Shown here: in pieces, positions 1-11,900 of the stretch
Numbering within the stretch: position 1 is the stretch's first letter
Layout of the letters: every line of letters begins with the position of its first letter
From: Asterochloris sp. CNOR1
Taxonomy: Eukaryota > Chlorophyta > Trebouxiophyceae > Trebouxiales > Trebouxiaceae
Length of the DNA: 64,000 nt
Direction of reading: 5' to 3'
Assembly: GCA_963969365.1 (NCBI GenBank)
Contig: OZ017753.1
Coordinates: forward strand, 558,001 to 622,000
Program-made: the position numbers and the translations under genes
The notes under the pieces: model-generated
Database searches by the model: none
What the model was told of the DNA's origin: nothing
The model's input: the letters and a program-made list of their open reading frames with translations, nothing else

Positions 1-1294
1 CCCTTTGCCTACTGCAGCATCAAACGAAACATCCTGTATGGCCTGGAGGCAGCTGATGGCGTCCCTGAGGCTGAGCACCCAACCGACGCCGATGTGATGG
101 AAGCTGCCAAGCTGGCCAACGCCCACGACTTCATCATGGCCATGCCGCAGGGCTATGAGACGGTGGGGCTGTAGCCTGAGCTGTGGCCCAATGCTGATGA
201 CAATGCTGCATGCTGGTGCAATGCAGGGGGTGGTCATGACATGGCGAGGCCCTCAGACTGTCACACCTGCCGGTCTGCTCCAATTGGGTGTCTCTGCTTG
301 TCTCTGCAGCCGTCGTGGAGGCAGCGCATCTCTGTCCCTGCTGTGTGACTCTGTTGCCAGCAGCCCCTTGGAGCTGTCATTCAGACAGTGGCTTGCCTCA
401 AATCTACAAGCTTGGCTGCATGTACTGCTGCAGGACTGTGGTGACAAGGGCGTGCAGCTCTCAGGCGGCCAGAAGCAGCGCATCGCAATTGCAAGAGCGC
501 TGGTTCGCCGACCAGCACTGCTGCTGCTCGATGAGGCAAGTCCTGCCCCCTGCTGCCTGGTCTATGACAAGACTGCACTGGTCATGCTGCTTCCCAGACG
601 GCAGCCCCACAGCCCGGCTGCCCAGCTGCTTTGGCACTGTACCTGGCGTTTTTGGAGACCACCTTGGCAACCTTGCTGCATACACACCAGTCTGCTGAGA
701 TGTGTCTGGCAGCAATCCACTCCCATCTGCACTGCAGGCCACCTCTGCTCTGGATGCCGACAGCGAGGCAGTTGTGCAGGAGGCACTGGACAGGGTGATG
801 CGCGACCACACAGTGCTCGTCATTGCTCACAGGTTGGCCGCCCCCCATCTGCCGCTGTGTGCTTGACTCCCATGCATCGCAGTGGGTCACCAACCCCTTG
901 TACTGCTGCCTGCTGAGGGCTGCTTACAATTCGTTCCTGTTGTCGACTGTAATGTTCCCCTTCCTTGCTGTGCAGGCTGTCCACAGTGCAGAATGCAGAC
1001 AGGATAGTGTAAGCCAATCTGAGCAGATGCAGCCTTCTATGTTGACATCTGTCCTGCGGCCTGTCCTCATGGTGTCTAGTCTGCACCTTGCCTGGCTGCA
1101 GGGTCATCAATAAAGGAACTGTTGTGGAGCAAGGCACCCACTCCCAATTACTTGAGCTGGGTGGAATCTACAGCTCACTTGTGAGGAAGCAGCTGCAGAA
1201 GTCCGGCTCGAGCGCCAGCTTTTCATCCTTGGCCCAGGTCAGCTCAGAATCATCTCTGCGAGGCTTTCTGGCGTCCAGAAGTCAGCAGAGCTAG
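1..1294 (+). CDS. ABC half-transporter (ABCB family), C-terminal nucleotide-binding domain, 5'-truncated
   Basis: Exons 1-162, 434-535, 738-832, 976-1008 and 1102-1294 (TAG) join in phase. The spliced protein shows the second half of an ABC ATPase: NILYGL near the Q-loop side, the signature [15 protein letters not shown], Walker B LLLLDEA, D-loop TSALD, H-loop VLVIAHR, then [16 protein letters not shown] and the usual VEQGTH..LL..GGIY ending. The family couples ATP hydrolysis to export across a membrane. The closest resemblance from memory is to ABCB8/ABCB10/TAP-like half transporters of organelle membranes, but the transmembrane half and Walker A lie before the window, so substrate and location cannot be read. 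A Ser-rich tail of about 40 residues follows the domain. Intron 2 is a GC-AG intron (donor GAG|GCAAGT). Confidence 0.96.
536..737 (+). other. GC-AG intron in the ABC transporter gene
   Basis: The donor reads GAG|GCAAGT and the acceptor CTGCAG|GCC. Only this choice restores [16 protein letters not shown], the invariant Walker B to D-loop sequence; the nearby A|GT donor would shift the frame. GCAAGT is the classic strong context for a GC donor. Confidence 0.9.
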
Positions 1295-1491
1295 CCGCTC
1301 AGCACACCACTTGGGCCCATGCCTGTTTTTGCTCCCATGATGGTGCCACTTCAAGGCCACCCACTGAGGACACGCTTGCGTGCATTAAACCTACAATAAA
1401 AGTCTGTTTCTTGTTTGAACGTTTGAAGAACACAATTAATTCATCAAATAGGAAGGAGGGCCTGCAATGAAGGGGGATGCCTTCCTGGAAG

Positions 1492-2580
1492 TCACACAAA
1501 TCCACCCCATGACCGCAGCCAGGGCATCAAGAAGAGAGCTATCTGCAACAACAAGGGTTTACTGGCACCAGTGTTGCGTGGCTGCGAATAAGATGTGCCT
1601 GCTCTGCTTGGTCTAGCCGGCGCCTGCATTGTGCCAGGCTGTGATTCTGTTTGACTCCGCTTCACAACAGGCTGCGCCCTGAGGCGCCCTGATCCATCTG
1701 CCCTCTGCCTAACAGAGCCTCTGAGGTTGACCCGCTTGTGGGGTGCGGGTGCACTCTGGTCCTGCTTCTGTGCCTGACTCCGCAGTGGCTGCAGGGATGT
1801 TGCAGCAGGACTGGCGCTTTCAGGCTGGGCTGCCCTCAGAGGTCCTGCCCCGCCAGCATCAGGCTGCTCAGCCACATCTTCCGCTGGCACAGGGAGTACA
1901 GTGTATTCCACATCGAGGGGTTGGTCCTGCACGGCGGTGACCATGTTCGTTGAGAAGCAAGGACACTTGTAAACAGTCGGGCTGGCCAGCAGCAAACAGT
2001 CTTGTGCTGACGGTCAGGAGCAGCATTATGGCTGCTGAGCAGCTGGTTCAGCAAGAATTTGCACAGTTGCTCCTGTCTGCAGTGCTGTGAATAGGTACCG
2101 CCACATGCGCCGCGCTGACCTGTTCCCGCTCAGCTGCCGCACTCCACACCGGGCTCGCTGCCCGCCTTGAGCCCCCTGTGGATCCAGTCCTTGCCTGGGC
2201 CGCGCCGTTTGCAGGGCCAGAGGTCAGAATGTCTGACATCAGTGGCCATAGCACATTCCTGGTGTTGGGGAAAACAGCCAGCATGACTGGGATGGCGGCA
2301 GACAGATACGGGTGGTTGACAATCGCTGGTAGGGCAATGAATAACGCTGGGGCTCCCACCAACAGCAAGATCTGAAATCGCACAGGCAAGGTTTCAGTCC
2401 CTGCACCATGCCCATGCGTGCACTGCACCTCAGTAGATCTGCTTTGTCTGCCACTGTTGTGAGTGACAGCTTGGCAGCCTGACTTGCCTCCCGGCTGAAA
2501 CTGGAATCAGGAATGGGATCCCCCTCCTGTCTCTGTTGCCTGCTCTGGCCCTGACCACGGGCAGCCTTGGGCCCACTCAT
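1492..2580 (-). CDS. Small predicted membrane protein, not recognised
   Basis: The model has three exons, 2580-2488, 2371-2099 and 1926-1492 (stop), all phase 0, giving about 266 residues. The start is the ATG opening MSGPKAARGQ. The N-terminus is hydrophilic and is followed by a hydrophobic hairpin-like segment (ILLLVGAPALFIALPAIV, then LSAAIPVMLAVFP). A long Ala/Ser/Gln/Arg-rich low-complexity region follows, and the protein ends in a short hydrophobic stretch (LLLQIALFLMPWL). I do not recognise the family. Intron 1 (2372-2487) uses a GC donor, GAG|GCAAGT. It is transcribed divergently from the receptor kinase, with 321 bp between the start codons. Exon 2 and exon 3 are well supported by coding quality; the start is less certain. 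Confidence 0.6.
2372..2487 (-). other. Probable GC-AG intron in the small membrane-protein gene
   Basis: On the minus strand the donor is CGG GAG|GCAAGTCAGG and the acceptor GCGATTTCAG|ATC. The join is phase 0 and runs from a hydrophilic N-terminus straight into a hydrophobic segment. No GT donor nearby gives an open frame with this acceptor. Confidence 0.65.
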
Positions 2581-2901
2581 GCAGCGCGTCCGCCTCCAGG
2601 CCTGTGTGGAGGCTCTATGGTGCAGTGGGGGAGCATGGGAACAAGGGGTTACACCCCATGGCAGCCTCGTGGCACAATCCATATGGGGGGATGGCGGATG
2701 GGTGTGCACAGTGTGACTTGCCTTGTGCTGCAAGCTCCTGAAACCATGGGTCAATTGAGATATGACCGTTGACTCCCGAGACTGTGCTGCAGTTCCCGGC
2801 AGCATATGTCGTTCTTCTGATGGCAGACAAGCTTCAGGCCGAGATCAGGACCAGCTCACAGCCGTCAGATCGCTAGATTAGAGAGTTCTTTGCCTGCCAC
2901 A
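2581..2901. promoter_or_regulatory. Divergent intergenic region between membrane protein and receptor kinase
   Basis: These 321 bp separate two start codons facing away from each other, so the region must hold both core promoters unless transcripts overlap. I see no clear TATA box or other named motif. Confidence 0.4.
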
Positions 2902-5900
2902 ATGCTGCTGTCAATAGCTTGGCTACTGATAACGGGTTGCATTCACATCACTGCGAGCAGACAAGGTATGGAACCCGGCAAGGAACTGACGGCAAAGACC
3001 TATACCTTTGTAGTCGGCTGGGTGCATACTGCAGGGAGCCCCCCTTCTCAATGCATTTAGTTGTCAACCTTCGGCGGCATGTCTCTGCAGCCTTGGATGT
3101 GCCCTTTCCAATAGACCGGGCTTTGCTGGACATCAGCTCAGTCAGCCCAGTGGCTGCTCCCCCTCCGACCCAGGAGGGGAACAGCGTGTGCCAAAGTGAG
3201 TAGCAGGAGCATGAATGCAAAATGTAGCACGCATCTCCTGCTGCTCTTCTTTGCTCTCCTTCAATGCAAGATGCCAGCAAGCAAGCATTGCAGCAGCGAC
3301 CCACTTCGCTGCCTGCCCGCACAGGCTCTTGCATGCAAGGCTCTCAACACAGCAGCAAAAACATGAGGCAGGGTGCTGCATTTGCAGCTGGGTTTGGGGA
3401 TCCCCGCGGCGCGCCCTCTCTGCTGTGTCCCTTGCCTGGAGCCAACCTCAGTGCGCCAGCTTACTTCAATGTGGAACCCGACTTTGCCACATATGCTGGG
3501 CAGGCCTTCCAGGCAGGCTGGGAGCAGGCAGTCATGATTGGCGGTGAGCTGCTGCAGTCAGGCTGACCACATGCGCACTGACCATGCAGCTGAAGGTCAA
3601 GCTCAATGTTTGCACCCTCGCCTGGTATGTGGGCTGTCCACAAACCATCAGAGCACACCCTGCAAAGTGCAGTACTGCCAATCAGAGTCAGGTGCGCCAA
3701 TGGCCAGCACGCCAGAAGCCCCTCACATGTCCCACCTTTACACCTGCTTGCCCCAGCATGGCGCATCACATCTTGCACTTCCTTCCTAGTGTGGGCTGTC
3801 CTCAAAGCACCAGGGCGCACTGTGCACTCTCCTGCCTTGCCTGTTTGCCTTAGCTGCACTGAAGGCCAGCACGCCACAGGCCCTCTGAGGATGCTAATTG
3901 CCCATTGCTGGATTCAGGGTGGTCAACTACATCACCCATTAGAAACAGGTTGAGCTCTGCAATTTCCGTTAGGGGCATGGCCCACACATGTTAGGGTCAA
4001 GCCTGACTGGAACAGGGCGCCTACGTTGTGTGTAACCAGGTTGCACGTCTTGGGTGCTCACCTGTTCCGCCCTTGCTCCTGTGCAGGGGACCCTGGTAGT
4101 CCGGCTTCTCCTGATGTTTGCTGCAAATACATCCATCACACACCAGTTCTCAGCTCTTTCTCAGGGCACCAGGGTTGCCACAGCTTACTTGAGTCCCCCA
4201 AGATCATGCACCCAGCTGTGTTTGCAGGCACCCTTGGGTGCCCCTAGCCAAGGTGCGACACACGCCCAGCTCTGATGCAGGGGCTCGCAAGCTCCTAGGC
4301 GCCAGCCTTACATGAGGCTTCCCTTTTGCAGGCACCGTGGTGCTCCCTGGCAGCCCCCCCTTGACTGCCCAGATGCGCAACACCCTTGCCGCCAGCGTCC
4401 ATGACGCTCTGCTCCCAGATTTCTCCCTCACCGCCAGCTGGCTGTCAGCAGAACCCCAGACTGAGCAGGGCTATGCGGCTCTGCAACACAACATAAGCGC
4501 AGCTCTGATCCAGCTCAGCCCCAGCAACCCCCTGATGGGGACCAATCCCCTGAACAAGACCATCCAGCTGAAGCCACCTTACCAGTTGATTCAGGTGTGG
4601 GAAGCTGTTGATTGCTAAGTAGCTGCTTCCACTCGAAAGCAAAGCTGATGATGTGCTGTGTACTGCTTTCAAGGAATTCTGCTCGAGACGCTGTATCAGC
4701 TGTCAAGGGTGCAGGCAGTGGTGTTCCAGTTGATGAGTTGCATTAGGCCGTTTGTCAATGCTGCTGGAGGCATTTCACAAAGGCCAGCCAATTGTGATGC
4801 TCGACTTCCTGGCTGTCAGCCAGGGATGAGCAGGTGGCTGCAATGTTAGTTCCAGCTTTGTCAGGCTCCCAGAAGATCCTACATAAAGCGCTGCACTGGC
4901 TGGTGCATCTGTAGAGTCCTCAGTCTGCTGTGAGGCAGGCCAGAGCCGGCAGCTGCAGTGCATGTGTCAAGCCACGGTTGTCAGGGGCACATCAGGTCTA
5001 GATAACACGTCTGCATCTATTCCAAGTATGTCAATGCAGGTGCGGCTGGCTCTGCTGCTGACGGCACCCCATTCCTTGGAGCATGTCATGGGCACCTTTC
5101 TTGCTGCCATGGCAGGTGAGCACACAGTGGATGACTCACACAAGGTCGACATGGAGTTGTGCAATGTACTGCCATGGCAGATGGGCCTGTAGGTGGGCTA
5201 CCACATAAGCTTTGGTTTGAAGAGCTACCACGGCAGGTGGGCCAGTGCGTGGGTGACTCGTGCAAGACTTGCGAAGCATGTTGCCTGGGGATGTTTGTGA
5301 GGTGGCCAGGCAGCTTGCAGAGCTGGCAGGTGGCAGGGGGGTGCCTGAGTGCTGGTGCAAGTGGCTGCCGGGTTCGAGAGACGATGTCAAGGGAAATATC
5401 CTGCGAACCTGCTATATGGTAGCTAACAAAAGAGCTTACCAGCTCGGTAAGCTTGCAGGTGGGTTTGGCACAAATCCTAGATTTTATTTGCTGCACTGCG
5501 ACTTTGGTAGGTGCACTTGTGCTGAGCTGAAGTGGCTGTTGCGCATGAGGATTGAGGCAGTGCAACCCAGTCTTCAACCCAGATGTGGGCTTTCCTGCGC
5601 TCAGCACCCTGCCATGCACCAAACTCCAGGATTCTGCTGCTGCTTATTGCCGTGCCGGCCTGCAGGGTCATCTGCATGACCATTGCATGGCACTTGCCCA
5701 TGCATACAGGCCGCACAGGCTGGTTGCTGGTCTGTGCTCTGCAGGGTTCTTTGCATGGCTCAGCATGCGACTTGCCCAGCATGGGCCCTGCCCCACCCAC
5801 ACAGACTGCAGAATTCGACTGCTGGATTGCACTCTGCAGGCTTGCTGGGCCACCTGAACCAGTACCTCCAAGGAGACGTGGACTACAGAGCCACTGAGGT

Positions 5901-8900
5901 CCAGACCCTCACAAGTCCTTTTTATGCGCCCGCCCCTGCATCTGCCTATGCCCCCACCCCAGCTGCTTGGCTGCCCCTGCCCGCCCAGCCACAGGTACAG
6001 GTTCAGATTCAGCTGCAGGGTTCTGGGCTGGTCCCTCTGACCCCACAGCTGGCTCAGGGCGTCAGCAGCGGCCTGAGCACCCTCTTCCGCGCCTTCAACA
6101 TCAACTTCAGGGTCACCGGCATGGTGCCCAGCGACGTGGGGCGGGATGTATGGCCGGCCATGCAGCTGCAGCTGGCTGCTGCTGCCCCCGCAGGGTTGCT
6201 GCCTGAGCCTGGCACTGGCATGGCTGCCGCTAATGCGCCCAGCCCAGAGCCTGAGCCGCCTGCAGGGCTGCCAAGGCCTCATGCACGGCTGCTGCCTGAG
6301 GTTGCCACCAGCCTGGCTGCTGCTGGCGCTCGCGACTCGACAGCAAAGCCCCCTGAAGAGCTGCCAGGGCATACTGCAGGGCTGCTGCCTGAAGCTGGCA
6401 TGGCTGTGGTTGCACCCGGCCCAGACTTGGAGCCGCCTGAAGGGCTGCTCGGCCCAGTCAGCACCCTCAGCTGGCCCCCGCCACCCCGTGTGCCGCTCAG
6501 CCCCTGCAACATGGGCCTACCTGCCATCCCTCAGGCAAGTGGTGCCCACATGGCTGTGCCACCTGGACCCACAGGCACCAGACCCCACCTCCAGGTGCTG
6601 CAGTCTGCAGCTGAGCCTGCTCCACAGCCATGCCAGCCAGCAAATGCCCTGCGCCTTGGCCGAGCACTGCAAGCCGCTGCTGGGCCGCAGACGGGCTGTC
6701 CAGCACCCGCCACCACGCAGCCGCCGGCAGCAGGTGCCACCCCTGAGCCTGCTGTCCCCCTCCCCGCCTCTGAGGCCCAGCAGCCTCAAAAGAGTCCTCC
6801 CAACACCGCCCCGACAGGCTTTGCGGTGCAGGCGCCACATGACGCACAGTATGCAGCCCTGCCGGACATTTCCAGCACTCCTGCCCACCCCAAGACTGGA
6901 GAAGTGCCCAGGCAGCAGCAAAGAGCCCGCTTAAGCACTCCCCTTGCTGCTGACGACCCAACAGCCCACCGGGAACAAGGTGTCGCCCCTGCACAACCAA
7001 ATGACTCAGCCAGGGAGCAGGAGGGCTGCACCCCCACACTCTTTGGCCCAGACGCAGCACCAGCTGCCTCTTGGACGGCAGCAAAGACCCTGTTCCCTCT
7101 ATCACTGCCGGAGCACCAGCCCACTGGGGAAGCAGCAGGTGTCCCTGGGCTGTCTGCTTTGTTGCAGCCAGGCTCTGTACGCAGGCGCCTGCAGGCTGCA
7201 CAGCAGGCTGAGCAGGCAGGGCATGGACAGGCAGGCAGGGCTGGCCTCAACACTGGGAGCAGCACTCAGGAGCAAGAAGTGCCTGGCGGTGAGGCCGCTC
7301 TGGAGCAGGCAGTGCATGGCACAGCAGGCAGGGCAACATCTGGCAGTGGGGTCCACCTTTGCACACAGGCAGGGCAGCAACCATGTCTGGCAGGCCGCCA
7401 CTTGCACTTCAAGCATGTCCAGGCTGACCGGCAGGCTGACACTGTCTCCAAGAGCATGTACCGAAGCCATGTGAATGGCCACCGCGACCCGACTCGACAC
7501 CAAACTCACCAACAAGCCCACCCCAAAAGCGACCACATCGGCACCAGCGGTGGCAGCCCCCATAAGCTCATGCACCACAAGCACTGGCCGCAGCTGCGCA
7601 GCCCCTCTCCAGACGGCCCCAGCCAAAGCCCCACCCCAGAGGCTGTCTCTTCCCACCTCAACTTCACCCAGCTTCTGTCTCGCCTGGGCCTGCTCATGCC
7701 CAGCGTGCCATTCATACCGCCCCGCAGTGCCCAGGCCTGGACCCTCCCCCCAGACTTCAGATACCTGACACTCCCGAAACCACCTTCCACCAGCCTCAGT
7801 TCCACCTTGGGCCTCAACCACCACAGCCCGCCACAGCCCAGTCAGATAGATGCATCACCGCCCCTCCTTGAGCAGGCGCACACTGCCAGGGCAGAGCTGG
7901 CATTTCGGCTGCAGCAGGCATCGCCACAGCCAAGCCTGCTGCGCTCCAGCAGGGCACTGCGAATTCTGCTGCAGCAGGCAGGGCCCAGCCTGACACCCTA
8001 CATCAATGTGACAGCCACCCTGTCCCCCTCCGGCCTGCTACTGAACAATGAGCAGCCTGCGCCCGTCTTTGCCAGCATGGCGGTGGACAGCACCCGGCTG
8101 AACATGGCCTTTGTGGCCTCTCTGCTGCACGCCGATGGCCTGCCAGTAGAGAATGCAGTGTTTCTGGGCTCCAACTTGCCTGGCGACAGCTCAGGTGAGG
8201 GTTTCATGCCGTGTGGTCTGTGCTGTCATGCTGCTGCATGACGGCCGGTGAAAGCTGCCATGTTTACTGGCTCCAAACTCCAGGTGAACAGCTGTGGGGC
8301 TGAGTCCTGTGGCATTCTGCCGCCGCATGCTGACGGCCTGCCTGTACAAAACACAATTAAGGGCTCTTGCCTGCCTGGTGCCCATGTGGGGTGTTGATCA
8401 CTGATTGAGTACTAGCACACCTGCCTGTATTACGTCAGCTGCTGCATGAGCTGCTTAGGATGCAGCAGTGCACCACTTGAGAACGCTGGCATGAGGCACA
8501 TGACTTGCGGACGCTTCTGCCGAGCGCCTGCATCAGGCCAGCCTCACAAAGTGGTCACCACGGCTGCTGTGCAAGATACGGACTGCTGCCCTGCAGGCAA
8601 CGCGAATGCGCCCTCTCCTAGCCCCCTCATTGCTGCCCCGGCCAACCAGAATCTGCGACTCCCAAAGGGCCCTATTGCCGGCTTGGTCGTGGGCTGCGTA
8701 GCCGCAGTGGCCCTCACTTTCACAGCCGCCTTATTCTTCATGTTCCAGGTAGGTGCACCTCAGCAGCCTTCCTCATTGCAACTTCAGCAGCACTGTGGCA
8801 GCAGGCATTGCTGATGAATCTACTGGGCCTGAGTGCCACATGACTCTCACTGTTCTAGCCATGGGAAAGCTAGGAAGCTGATCTGCCGGTGGGGGGTCAT

Positions 8901-11900
8901 CAGCGCATTGAGCCAGTTTCACAAAGCCCTGTTGCAGCGATCAGGGGCAGCATGGTCCACATCAAGGTTGAAGCACAGCTTGACCTGCCTCCCAAAGCCC
9001 TGTGCACAAGCCAGAGGCAGCACACTCAAGCCACCTTCAGAGCACTGTGCACCCTGCCTCAGAAAGCCCTGTTGCATTGACCGAAGGCAGCATGGTCCAA
9101 GCCAAGGGCCAGGCGCTTCACAAGCTGCCAGGTTCCCTCAAAGTGCCACGAGATCCATGCAGGTGAAGCATGCATGGCCCAGGCGCCACGCCCCAGTGAG
9201 GGTGGTGCTGACTTTGGGGGGGTCCCTTCAGCTGGCCAGCAGCTCGCAGCTGCAGGCGCCGTGCCAGGCTGCCATGTTTGTCTCTCGCATGTCAGAGTCC
9301 CTCAAAAGTTTTGTCCTGGCCACTTGCAGGTGCAATGCACCCGCCGCAAAAGACGCGCCAAGGCACAGGCTACCTCTGAGACATTGACAACCTCCAAAGG
9401 GTCCCTCCAGCTGTCCAGCAGCGCTGGCACATCACGCCGGAGATCTTTTCTCGTCACAGACACCTTTGACCTGGACACGTCTCCCTCTCACCCATCTGTG
9501 GCTCCCTTCCAGGGTGAGCATGGCCGTCACTGCAGGCAGCCTCATCACACCAGCAGCTTGCACCTCACTTCTGAGACTGCAGCTGAATACAGCTGTGCTG
9601 GCTCAGCAGTCTTCCCTGAAGCAATTCTTGTTGCACTGCGACACTGCTGGTGTGCTGAGCTGCTGTTGTTTCCTCAACCATGCCTTTGAGGCAGCGGGGC
9701 TGAGACTGCACGATCGCTGGTGTGGTGCACAACTATGTGTGCCACGCCTGCTGTGCAGACTAGACCAGTGCTGGTGCACTGAGCCAACTTGGTAGCCTGT
9801 GTGTGCAGAGGTGCTGATGGAGGCGCAGGCGGGCCGTGAGGTGCCCTCTTGGAAGCTGGCACTTAAGGAGGGAGCGACTGAGGAGACACTAGATGCTGCT
9901 GGAGATGGGCCCCAGGCATGCATACGTTGGCATGTTGAGCACCCTGCAGCTTGACCTGCTCCCTGACACTGAAGCGGGATGCTCTGTTGGCCAGCCTGCT
10001 GGCTGTACCATGTCAACATGGCGATTGCTCGGCTCCTTCTGGTTTTGGTGGGATCGACCCGTTGCCTTTGCAGGCAGTGACCCAAGTCCTGCCTGCAACT
10101 CAAGCCACAGCTTTGCTCTGTACCACCTCCTGCATCCTGGGTGTTGCCATCCTGTATTTGCCTGGCTGCTTCTGGAGGGGTGGTCAGCACCCAGCGTCTT
10201 GGCATTGACATGGTGGTGCACTTCATGGACCACATCCGCACCGCTGGCGATTTCCAGGCTACTGGGAGCCGCAGAGGCAGATTTCCAGATTGCTCCTACT
10301 CCTGCACCGTAGCGCAACATCTTTGGGGTGTTAAGCACCCATAGGCAACTGCCCTGAACCTTTCTTCCGGTGCTCATGCTCCTCCCCCCTTCTGTTGCCT
10401 GCTGCATCCCTGCACACGCTTGTGAACTGTCATGACTGCCGCAGCAGGTATCGATGCTGCTGCCCTGCATGCAGGTCCCAAAGCGACTTGGCTGGCCCTG
10501 CAGGTGGTGGAGCTGCCTGCCCTGCCGCACGAGCCCTGGCACATCAGCCTGAGCCAGCTGGAGATCTGCAAGTCAGCTGTAGGCAGGCCCCTGACCCTGG
10601 GGCAGGGAGGCTTTGGCACTGTGAGCCCCTGCACTGCCACCTGCCTCCAGCTTCACCCCGTTCCCTGCCTCGCACAGCTTGTGAGGCACCCGCTGAGCCT
10701 GCAGCTCGTCATGCCATCAGCTGACACCCTGCCCTCATTCTGAGCAGGGATGCAGTGACAATGTCAGCACTGGCACTGCACTGAGTGCCCGCGTCCATGT
10801 CTTGGTTGGCTCCTCAATGCCACAATTGCCTTCACCATCTTATGGCCCTGTTGAGCTTGCCGCTCCTCATGCCATCAGCTGGCACCCGTTCACGCCTGCA
10901 GTTGTGCTGGGTGCTTGCGAATTGCATCTCCATAAATCGCCAGTCCTTGGACAGCAGCCTGTTCAAGTAATGTGCCACCCATCTCAGTGCAGTCAGCTGG
11001 CACCCTGAGGCACCTACAGTCGTGCTGAGCACTGATGCTGTCTCTGCACTGAAGGCCGCTTCCAGCAATTGCCAGCTGCAACGGCATGACAGTGAGATAG
11101 CCCACAACTCGTGCAGGTGTACAAGGGTGTCCTCAATGGCATGCGCACAGTTGCGATCAAGATCGTGCACGGCTGTGGCCCTAAGCAGCAGGTTGGTCTG
11201 TGCCGCCCTCGAGCCTGTTGTCACCTCTGCTCCATTGATCGGCTCCAGCTGCTGCTGCTGCCGGCTGTCCAAGACTGATGCCTCAGGCTCACTGCCTTCT
11301 GGCCTGTGCCTTTGTTGGTGCAGACGCTGAGTCACCTGCTGGCCTGTGGCTGCAGGCCCGTTTTGCCCGTGAGATCGCGCTGCTGAAATGTTGCTCTGAC
11401 GAAAACATTGTCAGCTTCCTGGGGGCCAGCTTGATGAGGGACAGCCTTGTGCTGGTCATGGTGAGCAGCAGCATGTGCTATGGCCCCAAGCTGTGGGCAG
11501 GCAGCCTGATGTGAATTGACTTGAACGAGCCGCACCGGGCTGAAGCTGGGTGCAAACAGGGCTGAAGCCAGATTGAGGCTACCGGTTCTCCTGCCTTCCT
11601 TTTGATCATTGCAAAGGTGCCTGCTGGTTCCCTTGGGAAGGTGGCTCCCGATCTGCTGAGGAAAGTGCCTGACGTCAAACTGCGCGTGCACCCCTCCCCT
11701 GCTACCTGCTTTGGCACCCCACCTCGCTGTCGTCTGACTGTAGGAGTACCTGGGGGGCGGGAATCTGTGGCACCGCCTGGCCGCTGATGCCACAGGGGCT
11801 CTGGGCTGGTATGGGAGGTGCGTGAACTTCAATCGCTGATTGGCGCGAATTGCAGCTGAGGCAGCTCTGGTGTCTGATGGCTCCCAGTCCTGTCTGGTGC

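Noticed and set aside
6497-7201. Long minus-strand open frame across the receptor-kinase ectodomain
   Set aside because: GC-rich low-complexity coding sequence produces open antisense frames. The plus-strand exon has matching phases on both sides.
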